Shown here: piece after piece, positions 41,955-50,064 of the stretch
Numbering within the stretch: the stretch's first letter is position 1
Layout of the letters: each line of letters opens with the position of its first letter
DNA from: an uncultured Collinsella sp.
GTDB lineage: Bacteria; Actinomycetota; Coriobacteriia; Coriobacteriales; Coriobacteriaceae
Length of the DNA stretch: 52,843 nucleotides
Assembly: GCA_900757615.1 (NCBI GenBank)
Contig: CAAEON010000038.1
Span: 1-52,843, forward strand
Direction of reading: 5' to 3'
Translations under genes and position numbers: made by a program
Notes under the pieces: generated by a model
Database searches by the model: none
Told to the model about the DNA's origin: nothing
What the model saw: the letters and a program-made list of their open reading frames with translations, nothing else

Positions 41955-42311
41955 TTATTCGGCCGCCTCGCGCAGGGCCGACATCGTAGCTGCATATTGC
42001 TGCTGCAACGCATGCATTCCCTCGCGAGCGCCATCAACGGCATCGGCACCACGCAGCGCTTCGGTCACCACGACCGCCGGCTCGTACAGATTATCGAATC
42101 CCAGGTTCTGGCTTACGCCCTTGAGCGTGTGCGCCGCCATAAACGCTTCCTTGGCGTCTCCTGCCGCCATGGCAGCCTCCAGCTTGTCCATGCTCTCGTC
42201 ATCCAAAAACTTGAGGGCAAAGCGGGCAAGCATTTCCTCGCCCATCAGCCGAGCGCACGCGTCATCATAGTTAGCGCCAATCTTCTCATACGTCTCGCGC
42301 ATGGAAATCAT
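41955..42311 (-). CDS. Hpt-domain histidine phosphotransfer protein
   Basis: 118 aa from ATG 42311 with AAAGGAG 9 bases upstream. The single Hpt domain is recognised by the phosphorylated-histidine motif FMAAHTLKGVSQNLGFDNL around residue 61. Hpt proteins relay phosphoryl groups between receiver domains. It lies 23 bases downstream of the gene for the GGDEF-REC-HD-GYP protein, whose receiver domain is its likely partner. No hybrid kinase is encoded in this window. Confidence 0.93.
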   Translation of the reverse strand: MISMRETYEKIGANYDDACARLMGEEMLARFALKFLDDESMDKLEAAMAAGDAKEAFMAAHTLKGVSQNLGFDNLYEPAVVVTEALRGADAVDGAREGMHALQQQYAATMSALREAAE

Positions 42312-42334
42312 GGATTAAAGCTCCTTTGGTCAAA

Positions 42335-44215
42335 CTAAATCGTGGGAAACGCGACAACGTCGGCGGGGCGTGCCAACGTCTCGGCAATACGGTCTTGCAC
42401 CTCGAGCAGGCAGTCGAGCAACAGCGGATTAAAGGTGCCGCACTTACCGTCCAGGATCATCTGGATCGCCTCCTTGTGCGGGATAGCGTCCTTGTACACG
42501 CGCACGCTCGTCAGCGCATCATACACGTCGGCCACCGAGACCACCTGCGCGGCAATGGGAATCTCGTCGCCCTTAAGGCCATCGGGATAACCCTTGCCGT
42601 CCCAGCGCTCGTGATGCCAACGCGCAATCTGGTACGCATATTCCATAAGCGCATTGCCGGCGTGATGGCGACCCAGCTCACGCAGCATGTCGGCGCCGAT
42701 CGTGGTATGCGTCTTCATAATCTCGAACTCTTCGGGCGTGAGGCGCCCGGGCTTGTTGAGAATCGCATCGTCAATCGCCATCTTGCCGATATCGTGCAGC
42801 GCCGAAGCCAGGGCAATCGTGGAGCGCTCCTCGTTGTCGAGGGAGATGTTGTCGCTACGGTGGGCCAGGCAGCCAAGCAGCAGCTCGGTCAGCTTCTCGA
42901 TGTTCGTAACGTGTCTGCCGCTCTCGCCGTTGCGAAGCTCCATGACGCCGGCCATGATGTCGATGAGCATGCGACTGTTCTTGACGCGCTCGTTGTACTG
43001 CTGGGACAGCAGGCTCGTCAGACGGCGCTGTTTGGCGTATAGGCGGATGGTGTTGCTTACACGGCGGCGCACGACACGGGAGTCAAACGGGCGGTTGATA
43101 TAGTCCGAGGCGCCCAGCTCGTACGCGCGCAGAACCATATCATCGGAATCTTCGCTCGAAATCATGATGAAAGGCAGATTGTCGATACCCGATCGGCGCG
43201 ACAGATCGGCCAGCACCTCAAAGCCGCTTATGCCCGGCATGACAATATCCAGCAGCACGAGCGACAACTCATCGCCATAGCGGTCGACCATGTCGAGCGC
43301 CGTACGACCGTTGTCGGCCTCGAGGATGCAATACTCGTCCTTGAGCATCTCGTTGAGAATGGCTCGGTTCATCTCGGAGTCATCGACAATAAGCACCAAA
43401 GGCTTTTCGCTTTGGAAGGCTTCGATGGAATCGGCATCGGTCACGACCGTACCGGCTTTTGCCTTAGCGCGGCTCAATAACTGGACAGCGCGGCCAACTC
43501 CCTCATCGACTGCCTCGCCATGAATGCGAACGCCACCAACACATGCCGTCAAGCTCACGTACTCATGGCCCGGAATAATCGTGGCATGAACGGCATCGGA
43601 CACCTGGTGCAGGCGACGGGTGAAGTCATCGGAGGGAATATTGGGCATGACGACCACAAACTTGTCGCAGCCATAGCGTACAAGCTCGTCAGTCGAACGA
43701 ATTCCGCTGCGTATGGCTGTCGCCACAGCACCGAGTGCAAGGTCGCCGGCATGGCGGCCACACGTATCGTTGAAGACCCTAAAATCATCAAGGTCGATCA
43801 CCGCAACGCCGGCATTCATGCGGGCGCTACGGAGCTTCTCCTCGTAATATCGGCGATTGCGCACACTCGTCAGCACGTCGGTGTAGACAAGGTCCTCTTC
43901 TGCAGCCTCTTGCTCATCGATCGGACGCACCATCAGCAGGACGTGAGGCTCGCCCTCGACCTTTAGAGGGCGCAGACGGGCGCGGTACTCGGTACCATCA
44001 TTGAGCAGCTGCTCCGACACCTCATCGGAATCTGCCAAGGCCTCAAGACTCGACTGACGCAGACAAGGGCACCGATTGCCGGCGAGCAGGCAGTTAGGCT
44101 CGCTCTTAATCTGATCGGCCGACAGCAAGCGCACCACGGGGTAGGTCTTCGCGACGCGGGCGACCTCGGCGGCAGCCTCCTCGTCGGTTAGATTGACCTC
44201 GTGATTATTGAGCAT
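42335..44215 (-). CDS. GGDEF-like / receiver / HD-GYP multi-domain signalling protein
   Basis: 626 aa. Order: short N-terminal region with a CLLAGNRCPCLRQ motif; GGDEF-like domain (about 110-265) with DVLTSVRNRRYYEEKL but RYGCDKFVVVMP in place of RYGGDEF, so it is probably inactive as a cyclase; receiver domain (about 272-390) with VLIVDDSEMNRA, LVLLDIVMPGISGFEVL and IMISSE; and an HD-GYP domain (about 410-610) with ALHDIGKMAIDD and HHERWDGKGYPDGLKGDEIPI. HD-GYP enzymes hydrolyse c-di-GMP. The receiver may be phosphorylated through the adjacent Hpt protein. GAAAGG precedes the ATG. Confidence 0.92.
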   Translation of the reverse strand: MLNNHEVNLTDEEAAAEVARVAKTYPVVRLLSADQIKSEPNCLLAGNRCPCLRQSSLEALADSDEVSEQLLNDGTEYRARLRPLKVEGEPHVLLMVRPIDEQEAAEEDLVYTDVLTSVRNRRYYEEKLRSARMNAGVAVIDLDDFRVFNDTCGRHAGDLALGAVATAIRSGIRSTDELVRYGCDKFVVVMPNIPSDDFTRRLHQVSDAVHATIIPGHEYVSLTACVGGVRIHGEAVDEGVGRAVQLLSRAKAKAGTVVTDADSIEAFQSEKPLVLIVDDSEMNRAILNEMLKDEYCILEADNGRTALDMVDRYGDELSLVLLDIVMPGISGFEVLADLSRRSGIDNLPFIMISSEDSDDMVLRAYELGASDYINRPFDSRVVRRRVSNTIRLYAKQRRLTSLLSQQYNERVKNSRMLIDIMAGVMELRNGESGRHVTNIEKLTELLLGCLAHRSDNISLDNEERSTIALASALHDIGKMAIDDAILNKPGRLTPEEFEIMKTHTTIGADMLRELGRHHAGNALMEYAYQIARWHHERWDGKGYPDGLKGDEIPIAAQVVSVADVYDALTSVRVYKDAIPHKEAIQMILDGKCGTFNPLLLDCLLEVQDRIAETLARPADVVAFPTI

Positions 44216-44426
44216 ATGGGGCCCTTTCTATCGTTACGCACGGCAACGGTGCATATCAATTGGTACAAGGGTAGCATCTAACAGCTGAAGGCAAACGCGC
44301 GATTATCGTTACATTTTTATGACCTGGCAAACGGCGGTAATGGAGCCGCGGGTGCGCGGTTATGGGCGCATTCGTTAACAATGACGAAACGCTAACAGTC
44401 CCTCTCCCCGCAGGTCATCGAGCGTG

Positions 44427-45224
44427 CTAACGCTCCAAGACATCGCGAACGGCGTTTGCCGCCGTAACGGGGCGATCGCGCAGACCGTTATGCGCGCCCG
44501 GAATCGTCACAAGGGGGCAATCGAGATATTCGGCAGCCGCTCGCGTGCCAGCCTCGCGGGGCGTATCGACCGAAAGCTCACCCAAAAACACGGCCGACAC
44601 CGCCTTTGACGCGCGAGCGCGCTCCCAGTCGGGAGCATATGTCATATTTGTTCCGTATTCATTGGCCATAAAGCAACGACCATTGCGCAGGGCATGTTTG
44701 ACTTCCGCTTCGGTCGTCCCAGGAGCCTCGGGGTCCAAGTCGCCGAGGGCTCCCAAGAAAAGCCGGAGCGCCCTTGAAACCTTTCCAGTCGCAATCATAT
44801 CGAGCAAAACCGGAGCTGCGCCCATACCGACGCCTTCGGCCGACACAGCCGGCTCATGCAGAATCGTACGGGCGACGAGATGGGGTTCGGTGCGGAAAAG
44901 CTCCAGCGCCACCAACGTACCGGCGCTATGCGCAAGCACATTTGCCGGAGCGCCAACGTGTTCGATCACGGCTTGCAGGTCGGCGGCCTGAGCGGCAAGA
45001 TCATAGCTGCCGTCTGCCGCATCGCTGCTGCCACCGCAGCCGCGGCGGTCGTAGGCAATTACGCGGTAGTTGCGGCTGAGCTCACAAGCGATACCGTCGA
45101 AAAATGTGCCGTCGACACAAGCGCCGTGCACGCACACCAAGGCAGGAGTATCAGGCGACACATCTGGGCCGGCATATTCGCGACAGGCAATCGTGGTGCC
45201 CGCATTCTCGACCGTAAAATCCAT
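44427..45224 (-). CDS. Alpha/beta hydrolase family protein
   Basis: 265 aa. The fold is marked by ALVCVHGACVDGTFFDGIA (oxyanion region), YRVIAYDRRGCGGSSDAADG, the nucleophile elbow VLAHSAGTLVAL (Ser), the acid near the C-terminus and the catalytic His in TIPGAHNGLRDRP. It belongs to the broad esterase/lipase-like Abhydrolase_1 group; substrate unknown. GGGGG lies 6 bases before ATG 45224. It is divergent from the radical SAM gene. Confidence 0.9.
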   Translation of the reverse strand: MDFTVENAGTTIACREYAGPDVSPDTPALVCVHGACVDGTFFDGIACELSRNYRVIAYDRRGCGGSSDAADGSYDLAAQAADLQAVIEHVGAPANVLAHSAGTLVALELFRTEPHLVARTILHEPAVSAEGVGMGAAPVLLDMIATGKVSRALRLFLGALGDLDPEAPGTTEAEVKHALRNGRCFMANEYGTNMTYAPDWERARASKAVSAVFLGELSVDTPREAGTRAAAEYLDCPLVTIPGAHNGLRDRPVTAANAVRDVLER

Positions 45225-45449
45225 GTTGTGCCCCCATCATCAATGCTCATCCAGTTGCACGTCAGTGCGGTTGGATGGACCCGCATTGCCTTACGCCTTG
45301 TTAACAGATTAACTGTACCCGACCCGAGGCTTTTCATGGCACGGCATAATGAGCGACGTGAAAAAACGAAACTTGTAAAGCAAGAGCCCACACCTTGCTT
45401 TGGAGCCGATGCTATGCTTAGGCACAATTGTCTTGAGGAGCATATGCCT

Positions 45450-46226
45450 ATGTCTACGTTTTTGAATGCCAGCCCCATCTTTGGGCCCGTTCGCAGCCGT
45501 CGCCTTGGCCTCTCGCTCGGCGTCAACATGATGCCGGCCAGCGGCAAAATCTGCACGTTCGACTGCATTTACTGCGAAAACGGCCTCAACGCCGAGCGCC
45601 CCTGTCATGAGCCGTACAACACGGCTGCCGTGGTACTCGACGCGCTCGAGGCAAAGCTGCGCGAGATGGCAGCCGAGGGCGAGCTCCCCGATGTGATCAC
45701 CTTCGCAGGCAACGGCGAGCCCACCGCCGCACCGGAGTTTCCGCAGGCCATCGCCGGCGCCGTCGCGCTGCGCGACGAGCTTGCCCCAAACTCCAAGATC
45801 GCCGTGCTCTCCAACGGCACGCGCGCCGACCGCCCCGAAGTGCACGACGCGCTCATGATGGTCGACGACAACATCCTCAAGCTCGATATCGTCGACCCGG
45901 CGTTTATCCAGCTGCTCGACCAGCCCGTTGGCGCCTACGACGTCGAGCACCAGATCGAGACGTTCGCAAGCTTTGACGGTCACGTTATTATCCAGACGAT
46001 CTTTTTGACCGGCGAGTATCAGGGCAAGCCCATCGACAACACCGGCGAGGAGTACGTTGCCCCCTGGCTCGCGGCGCTTGAGCGCATTCGCCCACAAGAA
46101 GCGACCATCTACACGGTGGCGCGCGAGACGCCGGTCGCCGGCCTTGCCAAAGCTGCGCCCGAGGTGCTCGACGCCATTGCCGCGCGCGTACGCGCCCTCG
46201 GCATCCCCTGCCAGGTGAGCTACTAG
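45450..46226 (+). CDS. Radical SAM protein, COG0731-type
   Basis: 258 aa from ATG 45450 (GAGGAG 9 bases upstream; ATG 45444 is in frame but too close to the site). The cluster motif CTFDCIYCENG (CxxxCxxC) binds the SAM-cleaving [4Fe-4S] cluster. GPVRSRRLGLSLGVNMMPA just before it and TFAGNGEPTAAPEFP after it are typical of the COG0731 group related to archaeal wyosine synthetases. Bacterial members have no established substrate. The remaining TIM-barrel strands are visible, e.g. IAVLSNGTRADRP and LKLDIVDPAF. Confidence 0.9.
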   Translation: MSTFLNASPIFGPVRSRRLGLSLGVNMMPASGKICTFDCIYCENGLNAERPCHEPYNTAAVVLDALEAKLREMAAEGELPDVITFAGNGEPTAAPEFPQAIAGAVALRDELAPNSKIAVLSNGTRADRPEVHDALMMVDDNILKLDIVDPAFIQLLDQPVGAYDVEHQIETFASFDGHVIIQTIFLTGEYQGKPIDNTGEEYVAPWLAALERIRPQEATIYTVARETPVAGLAKAAPEVLDAIAARVRALGIPCQVSY

Positions 46227-46281
46227 CGCGCGGCTGCCCTGTGAGTGGGCTATACTAGCTGCGAATGAAAGGAAGTTAGCC

Positions 46282-47169
46282 ATGTTTGACAATGGACCCG
46301 TGCCCGGCCGCAACGACGCCTGCTGGTGCGGCAGCGGCAAAAAATATAAGAAATGCCATAGCGCCTTTGATGAGCGCCTCGAGCGCTTGTGGGAAGAGGG
46401 CTGGGAGGTTCTGCCCCGCACGCTCTACAAGACGCCCGCCGATATCGAGGGCATCAAGCGCTCGGCCGCCATCAATGTGGGCGTGCTCGATTACGTAGGC
46501 GAGCACATCGCCGCGGGCATGACCACCAACCAGATCGACCAGATGATCTACGACTACACCATCGAACACGGTGGCACGCCGGCTGACCTCAACTATGAGG
46601 GCTACCCCAAGAGCGTGTGCACCTCGATCAACGACGTGGTCTGTCACGGCATCCCCTGCGATACGGACGTGCTGCACGAGGGCGACATCATCAACGTCGA
46701 TTGTTCCACGATCTTGGACGGCTACTTTAGCGATTCGAGCCGCATGTTCTGCATCGGCAAGGTCTCTGCCGAGCGCCAGCGTCTGGTCGACGTCACTCGC
46801 GCCAGCGTGGAGGCGGGTCTGGCGGCCGTCAAGCCATGGCTGCCGTTGTCCGTTATGGCCGAGGCAGTGCAAAAGACCGTCGAGGACGCCGGCTTTAGCG
46901 TGGTGCGCGAGTACGGCGGACACGGCATCGGTAAGGAATTCCACGAGGATCCGTTTGTGGGCTTTACCACCGAGGCGCCCGATGTGGACACCATCATGGT
47001 GCCGGGCATGGTCTTTACCATCGAGCCCATGGTCAACGCCGGAGCGCCCGACATCAAGATTAGCAAGGGCGACGGTTGGTGTGTGCGCACCAAGGACGGC
47101 AGCGATTCGGCCCAGTGCGAGGTACAGCTCGTAGTGACCGAGGACGGCTACGAGCTGCTGAGCTGGTAG
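46282..47169 (+). CDS. map: Type I methionine aminopeptidase with SEC-C zinc motif
   Basis: 295 aa. An N-terminal SEC-C motif (NDACWCGSGKKYKKCH) precedes the catalytic pita-bread domain, an arrangement common in Firmicutes and Actinobacteria. Metal ligands are identifiable: NVDCSTILDGYFSDSSRM (two Asp), YGGHGIGKEFHE (His), TIEPMVNAGA (Glu) and SAQCEVQLVVTE (Glu). It removes initiator methionine from nascent proteins. GGAAG lies 6 bases before ATG 46282. It is the second gene after the radical SAM gene, 55 bases apart, possibly co-transcribed. Confidence 0.96.
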   Translation: MFDNGPVPGRNDACWCGSGKKYKKCHSAFDERLERLWEEGWEVLPRTLYKTPADIEGIKRSAAINVGVLDYVGEHIAAGMTTNQIDQMIYDYTIEHGGTPADLNYEGYPKSVCTSINDVVCHGIPCDTDVLHEGDIINVDCSTILDGYFSDSSRMFCIGKVSAERQRLVDVTRASVEAGLAAVKPWLPLSVMAEAVQKTVEDAGFSVVREYGGHGIGKEFHEDPFVGFTTEAPDVDTIMVPGMVFTIEPMVNAGAPDIKISKGDGWCVRTKDGSDSAQCEVQLVVTEDGYELLSW

Positions 47170-47227
47170 CCGCGGATGCGCCGGATGCTGACGGGCACGC
47201 TCGTCTTGCATCCGGCGTTTTTATTTG

Positions 47228-47280
47228 AACGTTTTGCCTGATAAAACCTGCCAAAATAAGCCTGTCCCTTTTTGGCAGGT
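47228..47280. repeat. Dispersed hairpin repeat, family R1 copy 4
   Basis: AACCTGCCAAAA and TTTTGGCAGGT arms with the CCTGTCCC core and an upstream AACGTTTTGCCTGAT. It lies 20 bases upstream of the dehydrogenase start, so it may affect that gene's leader. Confidence 0.85.
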
Positions 47281-47299
47281 CGAGCGGAGAGGACTGCTT

Positions 47300-48235
47300 G
47301 TGAACATTCTGGTTTTGTTGCCCGTCAACGACCGTCATCGCGCGATCCTCGAGTCGAGCGCTCCGGGCGAGGACTTTATCTACACGAGCGCCGACGCCGC
47401 CACGCACGAGCAGGTCGCCGATGCCGACGTGATCCTGGGCAACATCGACCCTGACATACTCACGGCATGCGAGCATCTCCAGCTGCTGCAACTGCAGACC
47501 GCGGGCTATGACGATTACTTGGCCGCCGGCACCGTGCCGGCTGAAGCCAAGCTGTCTTGCTCGATCGGCGCCTACGGTCAGGCCGTGAGCGAGCACATGT
47601 TTGCCATGGTGCTGTCTATGATGAAGCGCCTGCCCGGCTATCACGACTTGCAGCGCGAGCATCGCTGGGAGGATTTGGGCCCGGTTACCTCGCTCAAAAA
47701 CGCCAACGTGCTGGTGCTGGGCGCGGGCGATATCGGCGGCCATTTTGCCACACTCTGCCGCAGCATGGGCGCGCACGTCCGCGGCATCAAGCGTCATCCG
47801 CTCGTCTACCCCATTGTATTTGAGGACATGGACAGCATGGACGCCCTGTCCGAGCGCCTGGCCGAGGCTGACATCGTCGCATCCTTTATGCCCAGCACAC
47901 CCGAGACCCGCGGCCTGGCGAACGCCGAGTTCTTCGCCGCGATGAAGCCGGGCACCTTCTTTGCCAACGGCGGCCGCGGCGACCTTGTGGTCGCCGACGA
48001 CTTGGTTGCCGCCCTGGAGTCGGGACATCTCGCCGGCGCCGCGGTCGACGTCACCGACCCCGAGCCGCTGCCTGAGACAAGCCCACTGTGGGATGCACCC
48101 AACATGCTCATCACGCCGCACGTCTCAGGTTGGTTCCACCTGGCAGCCACGCTCAACAATGTGGTCGACATTGCCGCGGAGAACCTGCGTCACCTGCAAG
48201 CCGGCGAGACCCTGCGTTGCTGGATCGAACACTAA
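47300..48235 (+). CDS. D-isomer-specific 2-hydroxyacid dehydrogenase family protein
   Basis: 311 aa from a GTG start at 47300 with GGAGAGG 7 bases upstream; the frame is open upstream but crosses a hairpin repeat. The NAD-binding motif is VLVLGAGDIGGHFATL, and the catalytic Arg-Glu-His triad lies in NGGRGDLV, DVTDPEPLPETSPLW and ITPHVSGWF. It reduces a 2-keto acid to the D-2-hydroxyacid or the reverse; the substrate is not evident. The family includes D-lactate, phosphoglycerate and glyoxylate enzymes. The hairpin at 48237-48266 follows. Confidence 0.9.
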   Translation: MNILVLLPVNDRHRAILESSAPGEDFIYTSADAATHEQVADADVILGNIDPDILTACEHLQLLQLQTAGYDDYLAAGTVPAEAKLSCSIGAYGQAVSEHMFAMVLSMMKRLPGYHDLQREHRWEDLGPVTSLKNANVLVLGAGDIGGHFATLCRSMGAHVRGIKRHPLVYPIVFEDMDSMDALSERLAEADIVASFMPSTPETRGLANAEFFAAMKPGTFFANGGRGDLVVADDLVAALESGHLAGAAVDVTDPEPLPETSPLWDAPNMLITPHVSGWFHLAATLNNVVDIAAENLRHLQAGETLRCWIEH

Positions 48236-48236
48236 T

Positions 48237-48266
48237 TGTTCCGGCGTTTTACCAAACGCCGGAACC
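48237..48266. terminator. Hairpin directly after the dehydrogenase gene
   Basis: GTTCCGGCGTTT and AAACGCCGGAAC form a perfect 12-base stem with a 4-base loop, 2 bases beyond the stop codon. It lacks a T run, so it is a 3' stabiliser or partial terminator rather than a classic one. Confidence 0.6.
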
Positions 48267-48276
48267 CCTCGACGCT

Positions 48277-48380
48277 GCGAGCCCGCCAGAGCGGCAATCT
48301 GACGTTCAATCGTCGGGCATGGCCAAAAGGCCTATGCCCTCCTCTTTCACGTCACCTTGCTCGCTCTGGCGGGCTCTCGC
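48277..48380. repeat. Structured palindrome (family R5 copy B)
   Basis: Outer arms GCGAG-CCCGCCAGAGCG and its complement enclose the same inner pair as at 28056: GTTCAATCGTCG (48304-48315) and CTCCTCTTTCAC (48339-48350). The inner hairpin is GGCAT-GGCC with a TTTT-type loop, unlike copy A. It sits in the convergent gap after the dehydrogenase gene. Confidence 0.85.
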
Positions 48381-48460
48381 TGACTTTTGCTCTACCTGCG
48401 GCGTTCCGCTGGCGCCGGCTTTATCTGCAGGCCCTAGCAGTTCCGTCTTGCCGCTGGCGT

Positions 48461-48517
48461 TGCGACATTTGCCCAGATAAAACCTGTCAAAGTAAACCTG
48501 TCCCTTTTTGGCAGGTT
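48461..48517. repeat. Dispersed hairpin repeat, family R1 copy 5
   Basis: Tail ACATTTGCCCAGAT followed by AACCTGTCAA ... TTTTTGGCAGGTT. It ends directly against the stop codon of the M18 gene (48518-48520), as copy 1 does at asp23. Confidence 0.85.
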
Positions 48518-49903
48518 TTAGAGTTCCACGCTTTCGGCTCCGTTGATGGTTAGGTTGCGCTCGTAGAAGGCGGTGAGGGCGCGGATGGCGTACATGACGT
48601 CGCGCACGCCGCCGGTCTCGTAGCTCGAGTGCATGGCCAGCTGCGGCAGGCCCACGTCCACGGCGTGCATACTCGCCTGCATGTTCGACAGGTTGCCGAG
48701 CGTGGAGCCGCCGGCCATATCGCTCTTGTTGGCGAAGGCCTGCGTGGGCACGTCGGCGTCATCGCAGATGGCCTGGAACACCGCGCGGCTAAAGGCATCG
48801 GTGCAGTAGTGCTGGTTGGCGGCTTCCTTGATGACGATGCCGCCGTTGAGCACGACCTGATTGCGAGCGTCGCACTTCTCGGCGTGGTTGGGGTGCACAG
48901 CATGCGCGTTGTCGCAGCTTACAAGCATCGAGGCGGCAAGGGCGCGATGGTACGATTCGTCGTCAAAGCCCAGCGAGCCGTTAATGCGGCGTAGCGCATC
49001 GGCCAAGAACGTCGACATAGCACCCTGCTTGGTCTCGGAGCCAACCTCCTCGTTATCAAAGCAGCAAAAGACCGAAACATCGTGCGCGTTCTCAGCACCC
49101 AAAAATGCCTGCAGCGAGGTGTAGGCGCATGCCAGGTCGTCGAGCTTGGGCGTCGAGATAAACTCATCGGCCCAGCCCCAAATGCGCGCATCCTGACGAT
49201 TGACCAGGAACAGATCGCGGCCCAAAATTTGCTCGGGCTCAACGTCCAGTTCGTCGGCGATCAGGGCGTCAAAATCTCCCTGCTTAAGGTCACCGGCGCT
49301 GATGAGCGGGCACAGGTCGACGGCGCGGTTGGGCGCAAAGCCCTCATTAACGCCACGATTCATATGGATGGCAAGGCTCGGGATAATAGCGACCTCGCGC
49401 TCGGTGGAAAGCAGGCGGCTCTCAATACGGTCGCCTTCGCGTACCAACACGCGTCCAGCCAGCGCCAGCGGGCAATCGAACCAGGTGTAGTCGATCATGC
49501 CGCCGTAGGCCTCGGTGTTCAGGCGCAGCGTCTCGCCCGCGCCGTCGAGCTCGGGCACGGCCTTAACCTTAAACGTCGGTGAATCGCTGTGCGACGCCGT
49601 GAGCTGAAAATGGTAGTCGCCAGCAACGCCGTCCTCGCCCCACGTCGCGGCCAGGTCCTCGCCCACCTTAAAGGCAACAACGCTCGAGGTGTTGCGCTGC
49701 GTGTAATAACGCCCGCCCGGCTCGATATCCCACGCCGCGTTCTCGGGCAGGTAGGTAAAGCCCGCCTCGTCGAGTTCGGCCATAATGGTCGCCGCCGTAT
49801 GGAACATGCTGGGGCATGCCTCGATAAAGTCGATGAGGTCGTTGGCGGCCTCGATATCGTCGGCCGTCACATGCGCGCGCTCGGGCGTTTCCTGATCCGT
49901 CAT
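48518..49903 (-). CDS. M18 family aminopeptidase
   Basis: 461 aa from ATG 49903 with GGGGAG 3 bases upstream. The M18 (aspartyl aminopeptidase) fold is recognised by LTASHSDSPTFKVK (first metal His-Asp), PKLDDLACAYTSLQAF (bridging Asp), CCFDNEEVGSETKQGA (catalytic Glu pair), SCDNAHAVHPNH and a C-terminal MHSSYETGGVRDV (last His). It releases N-terminal acidic or neutral residues from peptides in the cytoplasm. It fits with peptide import by the OPT transporter. A dispersed hairpin abuts its stop codon. Confidence 0.94.
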   Translation of the reverse strand: MTDQETPERAHVTADDIEAANDLIDFIEACPSMFHTAATIMAELDEAGFTYLPENAAWDIEPGGRYYTQRNTSSVVAFKVGEDLAATWGEDGVAGDYHFQLTASHSDSPTFKVKAVPELDGAGETLRLNTEAYGGMIDYTWFDCPLALAGRVLVREGDRIESRLLSTEREVAIIPSLAIHMNRGVNEGFAPNRAVDLCPLISAGDLKQGDFDALIADELDVEPEQILGRDLFLVNRQDARIWGWADEFISTPKLDDLACAYTSLQAFLGAENAHDVSVFCCFDNEEVGSETKQGAMSTFLADALRRINGSLGFDDESYHRALAASMLVSCDNAHAVHPNHAEKCDARNQVVLNGGIVIKEAANQHYCTDAFSRAVFQAICDDADVPTQAFANKSDMAGGSTLGNLSNMQASMHAVDVGLPQLAMHSSYETGGVRDVMYAIRALTAFYERNLTINGAESVEL

Positions 49904-50064
49904 GCTCTCCCCTTTCGCTGGGTTGATGGTCCCCTCCAGCATACCCCGCCGCGCCAGTGCTGTGCCTTTCATTCCATGTTTAATCCCGCGCCGCTCGCCA
50001 AGTTGAGCCATCATGCCCGCACTCCTTTTGCGACAATTACGCTAACAGGACGAAAGGAGCCGTC

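Noticed and set aside
47225..47299. Upstream extension of the 2-hydroxyacid dehydrogenase through the hairpin repeat
   Set aside because: The extra 25 codons translate the dispersed hairpin itself, and the GTG at 47300 has a proper GGAGAGG ribosome site.
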